Source: Rhizobium oryzihabitans
GTDB taxonomy: Bacteria; Pseudomonadota; Alphaproteobacteria; Rhizobiales; Rhizobiaceae
Length of the DNA stretch: 64,000 nt
Assembly (NCBI RefSeq): GCF_010669145.1
Contig: NZ_CP048633.1
Span: forward strand, 60,647-124,646
Direction of reading: 5' to 3'
The notes beneath the pieces are model-generated. The model was not told the origin of the DNA. It saw only the letters and a list, made by a program, of their open reading frames with translations, and did no database searches. Shown piece by piece: positions 29,667 through 39,430 of this stretch; positions within the stretch are counted from its first letter, which is position 1; every line of letters begins with the position of its first letter. The translations under genes were made by a program, and so were the position numbers.

Positions 29667-30454
29667 TGAAGGACCAGACTAGCGTCGAGCCTCTGCTGAA
29701 GGTCGAGAAGCTGCGCAAGAGTTTCGGCACACATGAGGTGTTAAGCGGGATTGATGTCGCGGTCATGCGTGGCGACGTAACCTGCATCGTTGGCCCGTCC
29801 GGCTCCGGCAAGAGCACGCTGCTGCGCTGCCTGAACTATCTCGAGAGGCCTACGGGCGGCGCGATCTTCCTGAACGGGGAACCTGTCGGTGTGCGCTGGA
29901 AAGGCGACAAGCTCTATGAGATGAGTTTCAACGAGCTTGCCCGTCAACGACAACGTATGGGCATGGTGTTTCAAGGCTTTCACCTCTTCCCACACAAGAC
30001 CGTGCTTGAAAATGTGATTGAGGCTCCGGTACTGGTCAAGCGCATGTCCCGTGGTGCGGCGGTGGAGGAGGCTATAGTGCTTCTGGATCGCGTCGGCATG
30101 AAGGAGCGGGCGGCTTACTATCCCGCCCAACTCTCCGGCGGGCAGCAGCAGCGTGCCGCCATTGCCCGCTCTCTGGCAATGAAGCCAGACGTCATGCTGT
30201 TCGATGAGCCGACCTCGGCACTCGATCCGGAGCTTGTCGGCGAGGTTCTTGCTGTAATGCGCCAGCTTGCGGACGATGGCATGACCATGGTCGTCGTCAC
30301 CCATGAAATGGGTTTTGCGCGAGACGTTGCTGACCACCTGATCTTCATGGATGGGGGAGTGATCGTGGAGCAAGGCCGGCCGGCAGACGTCCTGACGCGC
30401 CCGCAGCACGAGCGCACCCAGGCGTTTCTGGCGCGGGTTCTGGCTGCTGCGTAA
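29666..30454 (+). CDS. Amino-acid ABC transporter ATP-binding protein
   Basis: 262 residues. Walker [17 protein letters not shown]-loop [20 protein letters not shown], signature [17 protein letters not shown], Walker [17 protein letters not shown], switch His [13 protein letters not shown]. GlnQ/HisP type. An insertion (residues 67-85, [10 protein letters not shown]) as in several rhizobial members. Start ATG 29666 is fixed by the one-base overlap with the permease stop. Confidence 0.95.
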   Translation: MKDQTSVEPLLKVEKLRKSFGTHEVLSGIDVAVMRGDVTCIVGPSGSGKSTLLRCLNYLERPTGGAIFLNGEPVGVRWKGDKLYEMSFNELARQRQRMGMVFQGFHLFPHKTVLENVIEAPVLVKRMSRGAAVEEAIVLLDRVGMKERAAYYPAQLSGGQQQRAAIARSLAMKPDVMLFDEPTSALDPELVGEVLAVMRQLADDGMTMVVVTHEMGFARDVADHLIFMDGGVIVEQGRPADVLTRPQHERTQAFLARVLAAA

Positions 30455-30490
30455 AGCGCCGAAGCGCCGAAGCGCCGAAGCGCCGAAGCG
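30454..30490. repeat. Tandem repeat of AAGCGCCG
   Basis: Four full copies and a partial fifth copy of the 8-mer AAGCGCCG, starting at the stop codon of the ATPase gene. Pure copies suggest recent slippage. It lies between the ABC operon and the FAD oxidoreductase gene; copy number could change spacing only, as it is outside coding sequence. Confidence 0.85.
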
Positions 30491-30553
30491 CATCCGCGAC
30501 TATGTGGATGCGCTTTGGAAGACCTCGTTGGAATTGACCTGTGGGAATTGAGC

Positions 30554-31998
30554 GTGACCCAGATGATTTACGACACCGTGGTTGTGGGCGGCGGCATCAT
30601 TGCCGCCGCAGCCGGCCAGCATCTGGCTGCGGCAGACTATCGCACACTTCTGGTCGAACGCGACTATTATGGTGCGGGCGCTTCCAGCAGGACGTCGCGG
30701 TTGCAGCATTGCGGGCTCGGTTATCTTTCCGCCGCCAGCGGATCAATCGCAGCCTCCCTGGCTCGACCGTTTGACGAGATCGAGTGCCTCAGCCTCATGC
30801 GCCGCTCGATGCGGGGACAGGCAGAGTTCGTGCGTGTGGCGCCGGAACGGGTAAGGCCCGTAACCTTCATCATTCCGCTGATGCCAGAAAACGCCATTCC
30901 GCGATGGAAGGCAAAGCTCGCTTTCCTTTTGATGGCAGCGAGTGACGGAGGCGCGGCGCTGCTCAATTTTAACACCCTTTCGGCCAAAGAGGCACGGACA
31001 CATCCGGCTCTTCAGGGCATGGCCGGGCTCGAAGACATTCGCGGTACAATGAGTTTCACTGAATACCAGTATCACTGGCCGGAGCGCATCGTGGTCGAGA
31101 CGGTCATGAAGGCTCGTGCGATCGGCATGGAGGCGTTGAACCATACCGCCGTAACCGGTCTCGCACGCGAGAGCGAACTCTGGCGGATGACGCTGAAGGC
31201 CGCTGGCCGGTCGCGCGACGTTCTGGCTCGCGCGGTTGTCAATTGTGCCGGTGTCTGGATCGATGAGATCACGGCTCTGGCCGGTGCACCGCATATCCGC
31301 AAAAACACCGGCGAAAAAGGTACGAATATTGTCGCGCGCCTGCCGGAAAGGCTGCGCGGCATAGGTTTCAAGACCGTAACCGCAGCGGGAGCACCGTTCT
31401 ATCTGCCCCCCTGGGCCAGCTTCATTATATCGGCCCGTGGGATTCGCAATCGGATGGCGGTCTCGAAGGGTTTCGCGCCACCGAAGCGGAAATCGCCACC
31501 ATACTCGATCAGTTCGACCGCCTGTTTCCAGGTTTCGGATTGAAACGGGAGGATGTCCTCTATGCCTGGGCGGGTGTCAGGCCGCGCAGCCTTGCTCCGG
31601 ACGGCAAGAGTTCTGTGCCTGCCGTTCGCGAGCACGACCTCACCGATGAAGGCCCGCCGAATGTCTTCACCTTTACCGATGGCCTGCTGATAACCCATCG
31701 GGAAGCAGGGCGACGGATCACACGCGCCGTTGCGCGCCGGCTGAAGCCTTCCGGCTCGCCGCGTCCGCCCGACGCCCCATCGCCGCCACTGCCGGATATG
31801 GATCAGGTCACCGAAGCGTCGGTGGCTCACGCCGTCATGAACGAACACGCCAGTACACCCGCAGACATCCTCCGAAGCCGCCTTTCCGTCGGCTGGGAAC
31901 CGGATCTCGGCCGTTGTCATCTGGAAACGGCCGCAGGGCTTGCAGCCCCATCTTGGATGGGGCCCGGAAGAAGTGGCGACGCAAATTGCCGGTTTTAA
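30554..31998 (+). pseudogene. FAD-dependent oxidoreductase (DAO superfamily, GlpD-like), one-base frameshift
   Basis: About 480 residues if repaired. Start GTG 30554 or ATG 30563. FAD site DTVVVGGGIIAAAAGQHLAA, then GAGASSRTSRLQHCGLGYLS, and NCAGVWIDEITALAG. One G is missing at 31413-31415; past it the frame reads QLHYIGPWDSQSD and rejoins KREDVLYAWAGVRPRS with a C-terminal FTDGLLITHREAGRRITRAV. Resembles glycerol-3-phosphate dehydrogenase-like proteins. In this island it could oxidise the carbon-nitrogen bond of an Amadori compound or of a released amino acid; substrate unknown. Confidence 0.8.
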
Positions 31999-32128
31999 CG
32001 AAGAAACGATAACCGAATTCAGATTTCGGACATCTCAATCCGCAACGACGCGGCACACCGAAGCGCAAAGTGAATAGCGACATTCTTGTGAACGACGATC
32101 CGTCGCATTGGTATATGGAGAATAGATA

Positions 32129-32968
32129 ATGGCAATTGATGAGCGCAGCATAAGCGTAATGAATTTCCACTACGTGCGGCACACGCTGGACAGATTTCTG
32201 GCCGATGTGTGTGATGCCGGGGTCTCGCGCATCGAACTTTGGGCCGCCGCGCCGCATTTCTATATCGGCGATAAAACGCTGGCCGATGCGCGGGCGCTGG
32301 GGCAGAAAGCCCGTGGAATAGGTCTTGACATCGTCGCTTTCACGCCGGAGCAATGCATCTACCCGATCAACATCTCTGCGAAAGAACCGGAGTTGCGCGA
32401 CCGCTCCGTGCGCTATTTTCTGGAGTCGATGGAATTTGCCATCGAATGCGGGGCACCAGCCCTTCTGGTAACGGCAGGCGGTGGCTATCGCGACGAACCC
32501 GTGGAGCAGGCACTGGAACGCTGCATCGATTCCATGGGCATTCTTTGCGATCGCGCGCAGAAACTCGGCATCGATCTCTGGATGGAGTCGCTGCCGGATT
32601 CATTCGCAAATATCATTCGCTCGGCGCGGGAAATCCGGGAACTGATGGACAAACTCGGGAGCCCCGCGCTTCACGCGGTATACGATGTTGCCGGCGCGAT
32701 AATGACGCATGAGACGCCCGAGGATTACTTCACCCATCTCGCCGGTCGCGTTGCGCATGTGCACTTTACCGATTCCGACGCTGGTGGTAGCCACCTTGCC
32801 TGGGGTGATGGCGTCATCGACCTCGACAAGTTGGTCACCTTTCTGCGGAAAGAGAACTATGACGGGTCTCTGACGGTGGAACTGACCAACTGGAAATATA
32901 ACGTCGACCCCACCCCGCCGCTAAAGCAATGCGTCGAAGCCATGCGCAAGGCGCTCAGGTCTGCATAG
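32129..32968 (+). CDS. Sugar phosphate isomerase/epimerase, FrlC-like
   Basis: 279 residues, AP-endonuclease-2/xylose-isomerase-like TIM barrel. Similar in length and layout to FrlC (fructoselysine 3-epimerase): GVSRIELWAAAPHFYIGD, IVAFTPEQCIYPINISAKEP, IDLWMESLPDSFANII with a metal-binding Glu, HAVYDVAGAIMTHETPEDYF, VAHVHFTDSD, and a final SLTVELTNWKYN with a metal Glu. Would feed epimeric sugar-amino acids into the kinase-deglycase route. Follows the oxidoreductase by 130 bp on the same strand. Confidence 0.82.
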   Translation: MAIDERSISVMNFHYVRHTLDRFLADVCDAGVSRIELWAAAPHFYIGDKTLADARALGQKARGIGLDIVAFTPEQCIYPINISAKEPELRDRSVRYFLESMEFAIECGAPALLVTAGGGYRDEPVEQALERCIDSMGILCDRAQKLGIDLWMESLPDSFANIIRSAREIRELMDKLGSPALHAVYDVAGAIMTHETPEDYFTHLAGRVAHVHFTDSDAGGSHLAWGDGVIDLDKLVTFLRKENYDGSLTVELTNWKYNVDPTPPLKQCVEAMRKALRSA

Positions 32969-33486
32969 GCGGCTATTCGGCGGTAGACAAACAAGAAACC
33001 CGTCACTCAAGCGCCAGCTCCTGATATCTGCTACGGCATTTGAATGTCTATACGTAATGCAAGACGTGAATGTTCGACAGTTACGCTTGTTCTACGCGCA
33101 CAGCTATCTTGCCTGCAACGACCGTCAAACCGGAGTAGTTTTGGTTGTGAAGTCGGCCCATGATCAGGCTTGTTGATATAATTTGAAGATGTTTTCCGCC
33201 TCGATTGTTGATGGCGTTGGCCTTCGTCATTGGCGGTTAGGAGCGCCGCTTCAATCAGGCAAATGATGTTGGGAAGAAAATACTCGCCTTATGCCTATCA
33301 CTGCTTCTTCGTGAGATAAAGGAGCGTCGAAGAGGGCGGTCATTCTCTTCCCAAATGGGTAATGGATCGTGAAAAACGAGGTCGTTTCGGGGGCGAGCTG
33401 GAGGGTAATCACATCCAGCTTTTCCAATCGTCCTGAACGGATACCCGAGCTTTTGGCCCGGAGGACAAGCATCGGATAGGGAAAAG
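32969..33486. other. Gene-free stretch before an IS110 fragment
   Basis: About 520 bp. Its right part is presumably the 5' noncoding end of the IS110 element whose transposase starts at 33487. I see no gene, terminator or RNA that I can support. Confidence 0.4.
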
Positions 33487-33742
33487 ATGACTAATATTAT
33501 TATCGGTGCAGATATATCGGAAGACCATATCGACCAGCATCGGCAACAGGATGGGAGCTGGCAGCACGCCGCCGACGACGACAAGGGGGTTGCCGCTACC
33601 CTCGAATGGATGGGTGCCGTCGAGCGCATCATCTACGAACCGACCAGTAGCTCGTACAGGGCTTTCGAATATTTCATGCTCAGCCGCAGCTTAGCGGTTT
33701 CTATCCTCAATCCGTGTAAGGCGCGACGGTTTGCCGATGCTC
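33487..33742 (+). pseudogene. IS110-family transposase, N-terminal fragment
   Basis: First 85 residues of an IS110 transposase: IIIGADISEDHIDQHRQQDG with the first catalytic Asp, AATLEWMGAVERIIYEPTSS, NPCKARRFADAL. Homology ends at about 33742, where the sequence switches to an alcohol dehydrogenase tail in another frame. Confidence 0.8.
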
Positions 33743-33889
33743 TTGTTAGCCAGTCAAAACTGCGCCGAGAGGGATATCGCGTCAGACATAGGGATCATCG
33801 AACCGGACGATATCGAAAACGCTTTCACGCGGATGGTGACGGGCGATGTCTGCTATCGATTTGTAATGCGTCTGGATGCCGGGCGGTAA
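33743..33889 (+). pseudogene. Zinc-type alcohol dehydrogenase, C-terminal remnant
   Basis: About 48 codons ending at TAA 33887-33889: CAERDIASDIGIIEPDDIEN, then AFTRMVTGDVCYRFVMRLDA. This matches the C-terminus of NAD(P)-dependent alcohol dehydrogenases of the AdhA/YahK kind (DVKYRFV ending). The rest of the gene is gone, replaced by the IS110 fragment. Confidence 0.65.
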
Positions 33890-33903
33890 GTGTGATCGGC
33901 AGG

Positions 33904-34479
33904 TCAGAACTGAATGCACAGACGGACCGCATCGAGCATCGCCGCGTGAACCGACCGGCTGGTTACGGCATCGCCGATCCGGTGCAGCTCGAACCCGTTG
34001 TCGGGTCGCAGGCGAAGCGGGGCTGGGCCGGTTAACGAAGACAACTTGGTCCTGCCATCATTGGCAGAAAGCGGACGAAGCTCATCGAACACATCCGTTA
34101 TCGGGTAAGTCCCGTTTTCCACCACGACCTGAGAACAGGCCAGAACCAGACCTTGTCCGGTCAACAAATGTCTTAGCGACACGTCATACCGGTCGCCGTT
34201 CGGAGACACGTGAACGATCTCGTATTCCAGCAAGGTCTGTACCCCCAGTTCGGCGAATCTCTTGCGATAGATTATCTGGGAGTGGGCCTCCATTTCAGGG
34301 GCCACGATGGGATCGAGTGCCGCGAAGGTCACGGATTTCCCGGCCGACGCCAGTTGAACCGCCACGGAAGGCGCCGGGTGTCGACCCGTCCCGTCATAGA
34401 CAAGGATATCATCAGCCATGGCGGATGGATTGCCCAGCGCATCCCACACACTGAGACAAAGTTCATTGCCGTCAAACGT
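33904..34479 (-). pseudogene. NADH:flavin oxidoreductase-type enzyme, C-terminal fragment
   Basis: About 190 codons open to the Tn3 end at 34480, so the upstream part was lost when the transposon arrived. Reads LSVWDALGNPSAMADDILVY, then DGTGRHPAPSVAVQLASAGK and FELHRIGDAVTSRSVHAAML near the C-terminus. This is the C-terminal NAD(P)-binding part of FMN/FAD enzymes of the 2,4-dienoyl-CoA reductase / N-methylproline demethylase group. The native stop is present. Confidence 0.7.
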
Positions 34480-34535
34480 GGGGCCAGAACAAGAGCAGTC
34501 CGAAACCGTACGCTAAGGGCGAACGAAATAAGAAC

Positions 34536-37513
34536 TTATGCGACCCGCCGTAGCCCGGGGGGAAGGCGGAGCGATCGAAATCCGTTGGGCATCTGATGCT
34601 CGGCATCCCAGGTGTAGATGCCAGTAAGATTAATGTGCTCCCAACTAAGCGGCGAGATGTGCTTCGACAGAGTATCAGGAATATCTCGACCCTCTCGCTT
34701 CAGCTGTGCGATCGCACGGTCGAGATAGACAGTATTCCAATGGACGATCGCACTGACAACGAGGTTGAGGCCAGACGCGCGGAACGCCTGGCTCTCGAAC
34801 GACCGGTCGCGGATTTCGCCCCGCTCGTGGAAGAACACGGCGCGTTTCAGCTTATGGGCGGCCTCACCCTTATTGAGACCGGCTTGGCATCTCCTCCGGA
34901 GTGCCGGACTTGAGTACCATTCGATCATAAACAGCGACCTTTCGATACGGCCGAGTTCGCGGAGCGCCCTTGCGAGATGGCTTTGCTTCGGAGACGCGGA
35001 CAGTTTCTTGAGGATCGTAGATGGCACCACGGCCCGCGTCGTGACAGACGCCGCGAGATGGAGCAGGTCGTCCCAATGATCGAGGATCAGATTGGCGTTG
35101 ATCGGGGCCCCGATGTGGTTCGACAGAGCCGGATATGCACCACTCTTCTCGAACGTGTGGAATTTCCGGTCTTTGAGATTGCGCAGTCGCGGTGAGAAAC
35201 GCTTTCCGATTAAGGCGAATAGCCCAAAGATATGATCACTGGCTCCGCCTGTGTCGGTAAAGTGTTCACGGATGTCGAGGATCGTGTCCTGATCAAAGAG
35301 CCCATCGAGCACATAGGCCGCCTCGCTCTCGGTCGGACTGATGGGCAAAATGCTGAAGTAGCCGTATTTATCTGATAGATGGCTGTAGAATTTCGATCCG
35401 GGCTCGCTGCCGTAGTGCAAGTTGATTTCACCGCGCTTTGCAGCTCGGTCGCTCGCCCGGAAGAATTGGCCATCGGAAGATGACGTTGTGCCGTTCCCCC
35501 AAAGGCGGGAATACGGATGCTGGGTGTGGGCATCGGTGATGCACGCTTGCGCCGCGCGGTAGGTTTCCGATCGAGCATGGAATGTACGCATCCACCCAAT
35601 CTGGTGAGCGCTGATCCCTTTGGACGCGCCTGCCATCCGCTTCGGGCCGAGATTTGTCGCATCGGCCAGTACACCAGCGAGCATGGCAGAAACATTTTTT
35701 GGGACGTCGCCGGTGCGAACATGCGTGAAGTGATCCGCAAAGCCGGTCCATTCATGCACTTCTCTTAAGAGGTCAGGAACCTCGACCAATGGATACATAT
35801 CGCTGACCTTGGCATTCAATTCCTCGGCTGCCGCCGGGACGTCGCCGACGGTTGGTGTGACGATCAACGTTCCAGCCTCAAGACGAACTCCTTCGAGACT
35901 TCCGGATCGTGCTCTATACGCCAGGCGGTGCAGGTTGAACTCAAGCATCTGACGCGCTTCGGCGAGCCACTGCGCGCCGTCGCCCTGGACCCCCAAACCG
36001 AGACGATCCTCTTCCTTCATCGTGATGAATGTCGACCGCGGCATCAGATGTTCGTCAATCGGCCGGAAAGATCGGCTACCATCGACCCAAATTTCGGCAG
36101 ATCTAAGCCGGTCTCGCAAAACGGCGAGCGTGGCAACCTCCTACAGACGACGATTGGGTTTTCCCTGATCGAAGATGAGGCGCGCTGATCAGTTTGGCAG
36201 AGGTGGGTGAGTGGTACGCGATCCGGGAGTGTTCGCCGTTTCTCGGCATAAAGCCGTTTCAGCAGCGCAATTGCCGCTAGAAGCGGATCGTGGCGACGCG
36301 CTGAGCGGAACGTGAAGCCTAGGAGGAACGCGCCGGCATATTTGTGGACGGTCGCATATTGCTCAGATGCAACGATCAACGACGGCGCCTCGTTGTCGTC
36401 GACCATCGTTTCGAGCTCAGGCTTCATCCGAAGCAGTCGGTGCCAGCCGACTTTTTGGTCGAGAACATCCAATGCGTTCCGACCATAGTCATTGGCGGAC
36501 TGCAGGGCGGTGATCGTATCTAGAAACATGCGCAGCGCTTTGGCAGTATTCGCTCGGCAGTCCATTTGCCGCTGCTTCTTTCGATTGTTGGCTTGCGAGA
36601 ACAGCTTGCCCATCAGCTTGATGAACATCGTCACCGCATCATCCGTGAGCTTCTGACAAAGCTTGATGACTTGAGCCACTATCAGAGCGTAGCGACGGCT
36701 GGCGTTGAAGTCGCTGGCAAGCCAGGCTGGCGTTGCGTTGCCCTCCCGGATCATCTGCTCCCACCGTCCGGATGATACCCGCACCTGCAGTTCCGGACGG
36801 ATCTCCAGCTGCCGCAGAAAAGCTATTCGCTCGGTCAACCCGACGAGGTTCGACACAGCCGGCGCTTCTGGCGCCGAACGCAGCCAATGAAAGCGCGTCT
36901 GGCCGATCGACGGGTCAACCTCTAACAGCCTATCCAATGATTGAAGCCTATCGAGTGGTATGTCTTCAATCAGAGTTCTTTCTGCCCAGCGCCGGGCTAT
37001 GGCACGGCCAGCAAGGCCGATGCGTTCAATCGTGTCGATCGCCGGAAGAAGAACTCCGCGTTCGCGAAACGCTGCGATAGCAGAGCTAGCTATCGCAGCA
37101 CCGTCATCGGACATGGTTGCCGCTTGAATTGACGCCATTAACGCGGCGCGGCGATCTTGCAGCGTCGCGCTCCGCGTATCCAGATAGACCATTAGGCGCG
37201 CCATATGGTCCCGACGGGTTTCTTCACGACGTGCATAGAGAGAAAACTCGTCTGGAGCGGCGCCGATCTGATCCGCAACATATTTCAGCATGGCACGAGG
37301 CGGAGTTTCTTCTGCTCCGAGCACTCGACCCGGGTATCGCATCAGACATAGCTGGACGGCAAAGCCGAGCCGATTGTGATTACGTCTTCGCAGTTCGATC
37401 TCCAGGCGATCCCCTAACGATAACGAATAGTGGCGGATTAAGCTGTCCTCGTCGACTGGGATATCGACCAGCTTCCGGCGATCTTGATCTTTGAGAAGCT
37501 TGCGCTTTGCCAT
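34536..37513 (-). pseudogene. tnpA: Tn3-family transposase TnpA, frameshift plus nonsense
   Basis: About 990 residues if repaired, normal for the family. The N-terminal 460 residues (KRKLLKDQDRRKLVDIPVDE; NHNRLGFAVQLCLMRYPGRV) end in a wrong frame after LPDRVPLTHL. The frame shifts near 36176-36190, then an in-frame TAG at 36141-36143 interrupts NRRL-EVATLAVLRDRLR. The C-terminal catalytic part then runs from about 36119 (AEIWVDGSRSFRP) through DSDGQFF-type residues to LNLVVSAIVHWNTVYLDRAI. Stop at 34536. Confidence 0.88.
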
Positions 37514-37888
37514 CGCCCGACTCCATTAACGACCAACCTGCGTGAAGCGTTGTCGAGTCGGGCCGGGCAGGGAAATCAAAACTGGCGCATTTCGGCGGTA
37601 ATCCACAGAGATCGGATGTTGCACATCCGATCTCTGCATCGTTCCGGTTTCGTTCGGCCTTAGCGTAGGATTTCGGACTGCTCTTCTGTGGTTGCCGTCC
37701 GTTGCGCAAGTAGTTTCTGACCTTTTTTGAGGTGTGATCGAGTGCGGTCTTCTGTCAGGCCTTTCTTTGCGGCACTTTCAGAGGCCGCTGGCCGGTATGG
37801 TGATCTGCGGATCCGGCCCAAATCTTGTTCCCGAGCTCGTGGCTCCAAGAGCAGTACTGGTTTTCCCGATCCAGATCGTTTCGATCAT

Positions 37889-37935
37889 GCGCCCATTCGG
37901 GTCATCGACTTCTCACACCTCCTAGCCGGTCCTGG
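37889..37935 (+). pseudogene. CaiB/BaiF CoA-transferase, N-terminal remnant
   Basis: About 15 codons: an ATG (MRPFG) followed one frame away by IRVIDFSHLLAGPG, the conserved opening of family III CoA-transferases. The rest is absent. It sits inside the insert that splits the Tn3 repeat, next to the end of the IS110 transposase gene. Confidence 0.5.
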
Positions 37936-37954
37936 TTATCCTAGCGGTTCCGTG

Positions 37955-38983
37955 TCACGCCATAATTGCCAGTGCCGGGTCTCTATAATCTTCCTGCTTC
38001 GTCAGCATGGCCCATATATTCCGCGCTATTTTGTTCGCAAGTGCGATCGCCACCAGCATCTTCGGCTTCTTTGCGAGCATCCGTGAAAGCCACGATCCGT
38101 GCACTGGCGGTTTGCGACCCGCCCAACTTACGCAGGTCATCGCACCGATGATCAGAAGTCTGCGAATGTCGGCCTGTCCGGCCTTCGATACCCGGCCGAG
38201 TCGTTCCTTTTCGCCCGACGAAAATTGTCGGGGAACGAGACCAAGCCAGGCTGCGAAATCTCGGCCGCACCGGAAATTTTCCATCGCTGGCGCGAAGGCT
38301 TCTACCGCCAGTGCGACCAACGGACCCACGCCAGGCATCGTTTGAAGTCGATGCGCGATTCCGCTCTGCCGAGACAGGTCCACGAGCTTCTTGGCCTTCT
38401 CCTTAATCCGGGCTGTCTTCTCGTCTATCTGAGCCAAAAGATCACGGCACTCCTCCCGCACGAGTTCAGGCAGGTCGATCTCAGCCCTCTCAACGATCGC
38501 TTCAATGCGCTGGATGTGAGCAATGCCCTGTGGAATGGCCTGGCCATATTCATAGAGAACAGCACGCAAAGCGTTCACCAATTCCGTTCGCTGGCGGACA
38601 ATCCGCTCGCGCGCCCGGAACAGAACCGCTCGAGCTTGCTGATCCGCAGTTTTGGGAGGGACGAAACGCATCTCGGGCTGACGGGCCGCGATGACGATTG
38701 CTTCAGCATCGGCGGCGTCGTTCTTCTGGCGCTTCACGAAAGGGCGGACATATTGCGGAGCGATCAGCCTGACCTCGTGCCCCACTTTGACCAACTCACG
38801 GGCCCAGTAATGGGCGCTACCGCAGGCTTCCATAATCACAATCGCTGGCGGCTGTTCCGACAGGAAGCGGAGAAACTGTCCTCGTGACAATTTCTTTCGA
38901 TACCGTACTTCGCCCGTCATCGTTGCTGCGTGCAGCACGAAAACACTCTTTGCCAGATCCACCCCGATCATCGTGTCTTTCAT
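37955..38983 (-). CDS. IS110-family transposase
   Basis: 342 residues, apparently intact. N-terminal RuvC-like DEDD domain: Asp in MIGVDLAKSVF, Glu in IVIMEACGSAHYWA, Asp residues in KRQKNDAADAEAIV. A coiled middle part follows. The C-terminal Transposase_20 domain has LQTMPGVGPLVALAVEAF and FAAWLGLVPRQFSSGEKERL with the catalytic Ser region. It ends KQEDYRDPALAIMA. Start ATG 38983 follows GACGAGAAA. Confidence 0.93.
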   Translation of the reverse strand: MKDTMIGVDLAKSVFVLHAATMTGEVRYRKKLSRGQFLRFLSEQPPAIVIMEACGSAHYWARELVKVGHEVRLIAPQYVRPFVKRQKNDAADAEAIVIAARQPEMRFVPPKTADQQARAVLFRARERIVRQRTELVNALRAVLYEYGQAIPQGIAHIQRIEAIVERAEIDLPELVREECRDLLAQIDEKTARIKEKAKKLVDLSRQSGIAHRLQTMPGVGPLVALAVEAFAPAMENFRCGRDFAAWLGLVPRQFSSGEKERLGRVSKAGQADIRRLLIIGAMTCVSWAGRKPPVHGSWLSRMLAKKPKMLVAIALANKIARNIWAMLTKQEDYRDPALAIMA

Positions 38984-39083
38984 TTTCTCGTCTTCTCCGT
39001 CCTGTGGGCTACAACCACATCATCTTGGCATATTGCAATGCCGTGAGGGGAGGACGGCAACCACCCCATCTTGTTCTGGCCCC

Positions 39084-39430
39084 AAAGATTTCCTCTGGCA
39101 GCAGGCCGAGAAAGTCGATCTCGGGAAATACTCCTCATCTCAGACGGAGCGCAGGCGGCTTGAATACACTCTTTTCGTTCACGTCAGCCGTTGTTCAGCG
39201 GGAAACCAACGCGACGCGCGCACTCCGCGTCAATTCGCATGCACTTAGACTGCGATTGGAGCCTCTGTGCGACGGGTCAAATAAGCGCGGTATTGGGCAG
39301 CATTTTCCACTTGCTGCGCCGGACATAAGCGCTGTCGTTCAGGAGCCGCAGCGCGTTGAAAGCGCATATCGAATAAAAGAAAAGCCGGCTGAATTAAGCC
39401 GACTTTTCGTTGGATCAGCTTATCTATAGG
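39084..39430. other. Gene-free stretch with terminator, right of the Tn3 end
   Basis: About 290 bp (39084-39370) show no gene I can support, only short open frames without family features. A minus-strand terminator follows at 39371-39403. Confidence 0.4.
39371..39403 (-). terminator. Terminator of the MHS permease gene
   Basis: On the minus strand: stem GTCGGCT/AGCCGGC with one G-U pair, six-base loop, then TTTTCTTTT. It lies 28 bp after the permease stop. Confidence 0.7.

Larger units (their letters stand above)
37686..39069 (-). mobile_element. IS110-family element inserted in a Tn3 terminal repeat
   Basis: Insert of about 1384 bp defined by the interrupted Tn3 repeat. CTT occurs at both junctions (37683-37685 and 39070-39072), consistent with the CT core described for IS110 recombination. 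A 12-bp inverted pair TGGTTGCCGTCC (37689-37700) and GGACGGCAACCA (39052-39063) lies just inside the ends. The 269 bp after the transposase stop are noncoding and could hold a bridge RNA. However, 37889-37935 encodes a clear CoA-transferase N-terminus (RVIDFSHLLAGPG), so the left boundary of the IS proper may lie further right. Confidence 0.6.
34480..39083 (-). mobile_element. Tn3-family transposon remnant with an IS110 element in its right end
   Basis: Left terminal repeat at 34480-34518 starts GGGGCCAGAACAAGAGCAG. The right repeat is split: its inner part lies at 37658-37685 and its outer part at 39070-39083. Joined, the right repeat matches the left at about 36 of 39 positions. The intervening 1.38 kb is an IS110-family insertion. 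Flanks (AACGT left, AAAGA right) do not match, so no target duplication. The element carries only tnpA; no resolvase or passenger gene is seen. Confidence 0.75.

Noticed and set aside
30454..30490. CRISPR-like repeats
   Set aside because: Directly adjacent 8-mers without spacers; a simple tandem repeat. No CRISPR array or cas gene is present in the window.
34475..39088. Target duplication of the Tn3 element
   Set aside because: Five-base flanks AACGT and AAAGA differ.
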